Below are positions 4,703 through 5,680 of a DNA stretch of 5,680 bases, piece after piece (within the stretch, counting starts at the first letter, position 1; every line of letters starts with the position of its first letter). This DNA comes from Sphingomonadaceae bacterium. GTDB taxonomy: Bacteria > Pseudomonadota > Alphaproteobacteria > Sphingomonadales > Sphingomonadaceae. Location of the stretch: contig JACMKH010000488.1 of NCBI GenBank assembly GCA_014380205.1, forward strand, positions 1 through 5,680, written 5' to 3'. Position numbers and translations under genes: made by a program. A model generated the notes under the pieces. It saw only the letters and a list, made by a program, of their open reading frames with translations, ran no database searches and was not told where the DNA came from.

Positions 4703-4975
4703 ATGTCCGACCAGCCCCCCGACCACCTCTCGACCAACCCCCGCAGCCCGCATTACGAGCCCGAGATCCTCCAGCGCGGCGTCGGCATCCGCTTCAAGGG
4801 TCGCGAGCGCCGCGACGTCGAAGAATATTGCCTCTCCCAAGGCTGGATCCGCGTCGCCGCCGGCAAGACCATGGACCGCCACGGCCAGCCCCTCACGATC
4901 AAGCTGACCGGCCCAGTCGAAGCCTGGTTCGAGGATGCCGCGCTCTCCCACCGGGAGCAGGGCGCGGAGTCTTAA
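4703..4975 (+). CDS. DUF3297 family protein
   Basis: A 90-aa protein, the only real plus-strand gene in the window. The pattern MSDQPPDHLSTNPRSPHY at the N-terminus, then RGVGIRFKGRERRDVEEYC (25-43), SQGWIRVAAGKTMDRHG (45-61) and LTIKLTGPVEAWFED (64-78) matches DUF3297, a small soluble family of proteobacteria with no known function, sometimes misnamed glutathione peroxidase. Length and start agree with the family. No Shine-Dalgarno sequence precedes the ATG (CCCTATCCCGCCCTG), and the best promoter match would make the mRNA leaderless. The gene diverges from the oxidoreductase (118 bp between starts) and converges on the lipoprotein gene with 23 bp between stops. It is a host-type gene inside a phage-derived cluster. 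Confidence 0.88.
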   Translation: MSDQPPDHLSTNPRSPHYEPEILQRGVGIRFKGRERRDVEEYCLSQGWIRVAAGKTMDRHGQPLTIKLTGPVEAWFEDAALSHREQGAES

Positions 4976-4998
4976 CTGTCGGCGGTCGGCGCCGCGCG

Positions 4999-5508
4999 TT
5001 ATTGCCGCCGCAACGGTCCCAGCAGCCGCGCCGAAATGATCCGATCGACGATCACAACGTGCTCGGCGCCGCCGAGATGGCCGTAGTCTCCCGCCTCGCG
5101 CGAGCGCCGCCCGATGAATGTGATCGCCACGACCGCTGTCTGCCGCAAGTCGTCCATCTCCCCTCGCAACGCCGGGTCAGGCAAACCGCCCGATGCGAAA
5201 CCGAGCCAGATGGCGTCGAGGTCGCTCCGGTCGGGATCGGGGATCGCCATCTCGCCCGGAGCGAATGCCGATCGCTCGAAACCGGAAATCCACACCCCCT
5301 GCATTCGTTCGGCGGGGAGGAATTCGATGCACCCATCATAGTTTAACGTGGTCCGGCAGCCGTTGGGGTCCGGCGTGACCGAGTTCGCCGACACATCGCC
5401 GCCCGACGGGGCGCGATTGCCCTGCCCAGTTCCCGCAGTCGATTCGCCGCCGGCAGAGCAGGCCGCCAATAAGATCAGCGTCGGGAGCGCGACTCTTCGC
5501 ATTCGCAT
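4999..5508 (-). CDS. Predicted lipoprotein of unknown function
   Basis: A 169-aa protein. The N-terminus MRMRRVALPTLILLAAC has a basic n-region, a hydrophobic stretch and a lipobox (L14-A-A-C17), predicting signal peptidase II cleavage and a lipid anchor on Cys17. A low-complexity Gly/Ser linker follows (18-45). The body has C51 and C60, eight residues apart (a possible disulfide), GVWISGFERSAF (71-82), and a C-terminal FIGRRS ... DYGHLGG ... VVIVDRIISARLL (131-163). I associate that end pattern with uncharacterised sphingomonad proteins. Its role is unknown. Starts at Met1 (5508) or Met3 (5502) are both possible, with no strong ribosome site for either. The 5' end lies inside the last codons of the prohead protease frame (34-nt overlap). 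It converges with the DUF3297 gene. Confidence 0.75.
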   Translation of the reverse strand: MRMRRVALPTLILLAACSAGGESTAGTGQGNRAPSGGDVSANSVTPDPNGCRTTLNYDGCIEFLPAERMQGVWISGFERSAFAPGEMAIPDPDRSDLDAIWLGFASGGLPDPALRGEMDDLRQTAVVAITFIGRRSREAGDYGHLGGAEHVVIVDRIISARLLGPLRRQ

Positions 5509-5680
5509 GATCTATCACATTCTGCCTCGAGTGCATGCACCCGCGCCAGCGGCTGCATCGGCCGCGCGACGAGGCTGACCTCGACCAAAGCAAGCTCGAT
5601 CAGCTCCCTCGGCCCCTCGCCGCGCGCCGCGCGCACGCGATAGCCCACCGAAAGCCCGCGAACGTCCCCCCGCGCCACCG
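5475..5680 (-). CDS. HK97-type prohead protease, C-terminal part (RcGTA g4-like)
   Basis: Only the last 68 codons are present; the gene enters across the high-coordinate edge. The frame reads VRGLSVGYRV, then RELIELALVEVSLVARPMQPLARVHA. This is the C-terminal half of the peptidase S78 fold: the G-(L/F)-S-x-G-(Y/F) segment that probably carries the active-site serine, and the L-x-E-V-S-x-V-x-x-P-x-x-P-x-A-x-V stretch. The enzyme cleaves the capsid scaffold domain and itself during head maturation. After ARVHALEAE the last 14 residues (CDRSCECEESRSRR) are Cys- and Arg-rich and unlike the family; they overlap the lipoprotein start. Tandem stops TGATAG at 5517-5512 lie in another frame of the same strand, so an indel upstream or an altered end from rearrangement is possible. 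It is separated from the capsid gene, normally its neighbour, by about 1.65 kb. Confidence 0.85.
   Translation of the reverse strand, partial: VARGDVRGLSVGYRVRAARGEGPRELIELALVEVSLVARPMQPLARVHALEAECDRSCECEESRSRR

Larger units (their letters stand above)
1..5680 (-). mobile_element. RcGTA-like (domesticated prophage) structural cluster, partial and interrupted
   Basis: Eight genes in this window correspond in kind and order to RcGTA genes g4, g5, g6, g8, g9, g10, g10.1 and g11: protease, capsid, connector, tail terminator, major tail protein, gp10, tail chaperone and tape measure. The gp10-like and rcc01693-like proteins are hallmarks of GTAs rather than of ordinary prophages. Both ends run past the window, so terminase, portal and baseplate genes cannot be judged. 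The cluster is broken between g4 and g5 by three non-viral genes (3970-5508), and no g7 is visible. No integrase, att site or lysis gene is seen. A GTA-derived origin is well supported by order; whether it still makes particles is unknown. Confidence 0.75.

Noticed and set aside
4976..4998. Bidirectional terminator between the DUF3297 and lipoprotein stops
   Set aside because: GC-rich with short GGCGG/CCGCC matches nearby, but no clean stem plus T-tract on either strand.
3907..5346. 479-aa plus-strand frame across the oxidoreductase, DUF3297 and lipoprotein genes
   Set aside because: Compositionally skewed (Arg, Pro, Leu, Ala), no domain, and it conflicts with three better supported genes.
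1..5680. CRISPR array, tRNA/rRNA gene, integrase or att site
   Set aside because: No regularly spaced direct repeats, no tRNA-like cloverleaf noticed, and no recombinase motifs among the translated frames.

Overview
The window is GC-rich DNA (roughly 70% G+C by eye). It holds the head-to-tail part of a gene-transfer-agent-like (RcGTA-like) structural cluster, almost all on the minus strand. The host is most likely an alphaproteobacterium, probably of the Sphingomonadales. Three things point there: the GTA gene order; a DUF3297 protein and a lipoprotein that resemble sphingomonad families; and CCCCTCCC/GGGAGGGG palindromes of the kind scattered through sphingomonad genomes. The taxonomic call rests on memory of families, not on a search.

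Reading in the direction of GTA transcription (minus strand, high to low coordinates): the C-terminal end of an HK97-type prohead protease (5680-5475, cut by the window edge); a block of non-viral genes (5508-3970); then the HK97-type major capsid (3822-2749), a small Ig-like fiber-tail adaptor candidate (2568-2287), the gp6/phiE125 gp8-type head-tail connector (2287-1745), the DUF3168 tail terminator (1748-1353), the TP901-1-type major tail protein (1339-932), the GTA gp10 protein (935-612), the rcc01693-type tail chaperone (595-398), and the N-terminal 135 residues of the tape measure protein (405-1, cut by the window edge). From the 93-aa gene onward most junctions are ATGA/TGATG-type overlaps or short gaps, so this stretch reads as one translationally coupled operon.

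The non-viral block between protease and capsid contains a predicted lipoprotein (minus), a DUF3297 protein (plus) and a small NAD(P)-binding Rossmann oxidoreductase (minus). A plus-strand gene and a good intrinsic terminator therefore sit inside what is a single operon in Rhodobacter capsulatus.

The two non-coding stretches flanking the capsid gene (3823-3969 and 2569-2748) are rich in hairpins. A canonical terminator lies 24 nt before the capsid ATG, a terminator-like hairpin lies after the capsid gene, and related palindromes sit on both sides. This layout, with a possible leader attenuator upstream of the capsid, is the most interesting part of the window. No head-closure gene (g7 in RcGTA) is present where expected, and the capsid scaffold (delta) domain looks unusually short.
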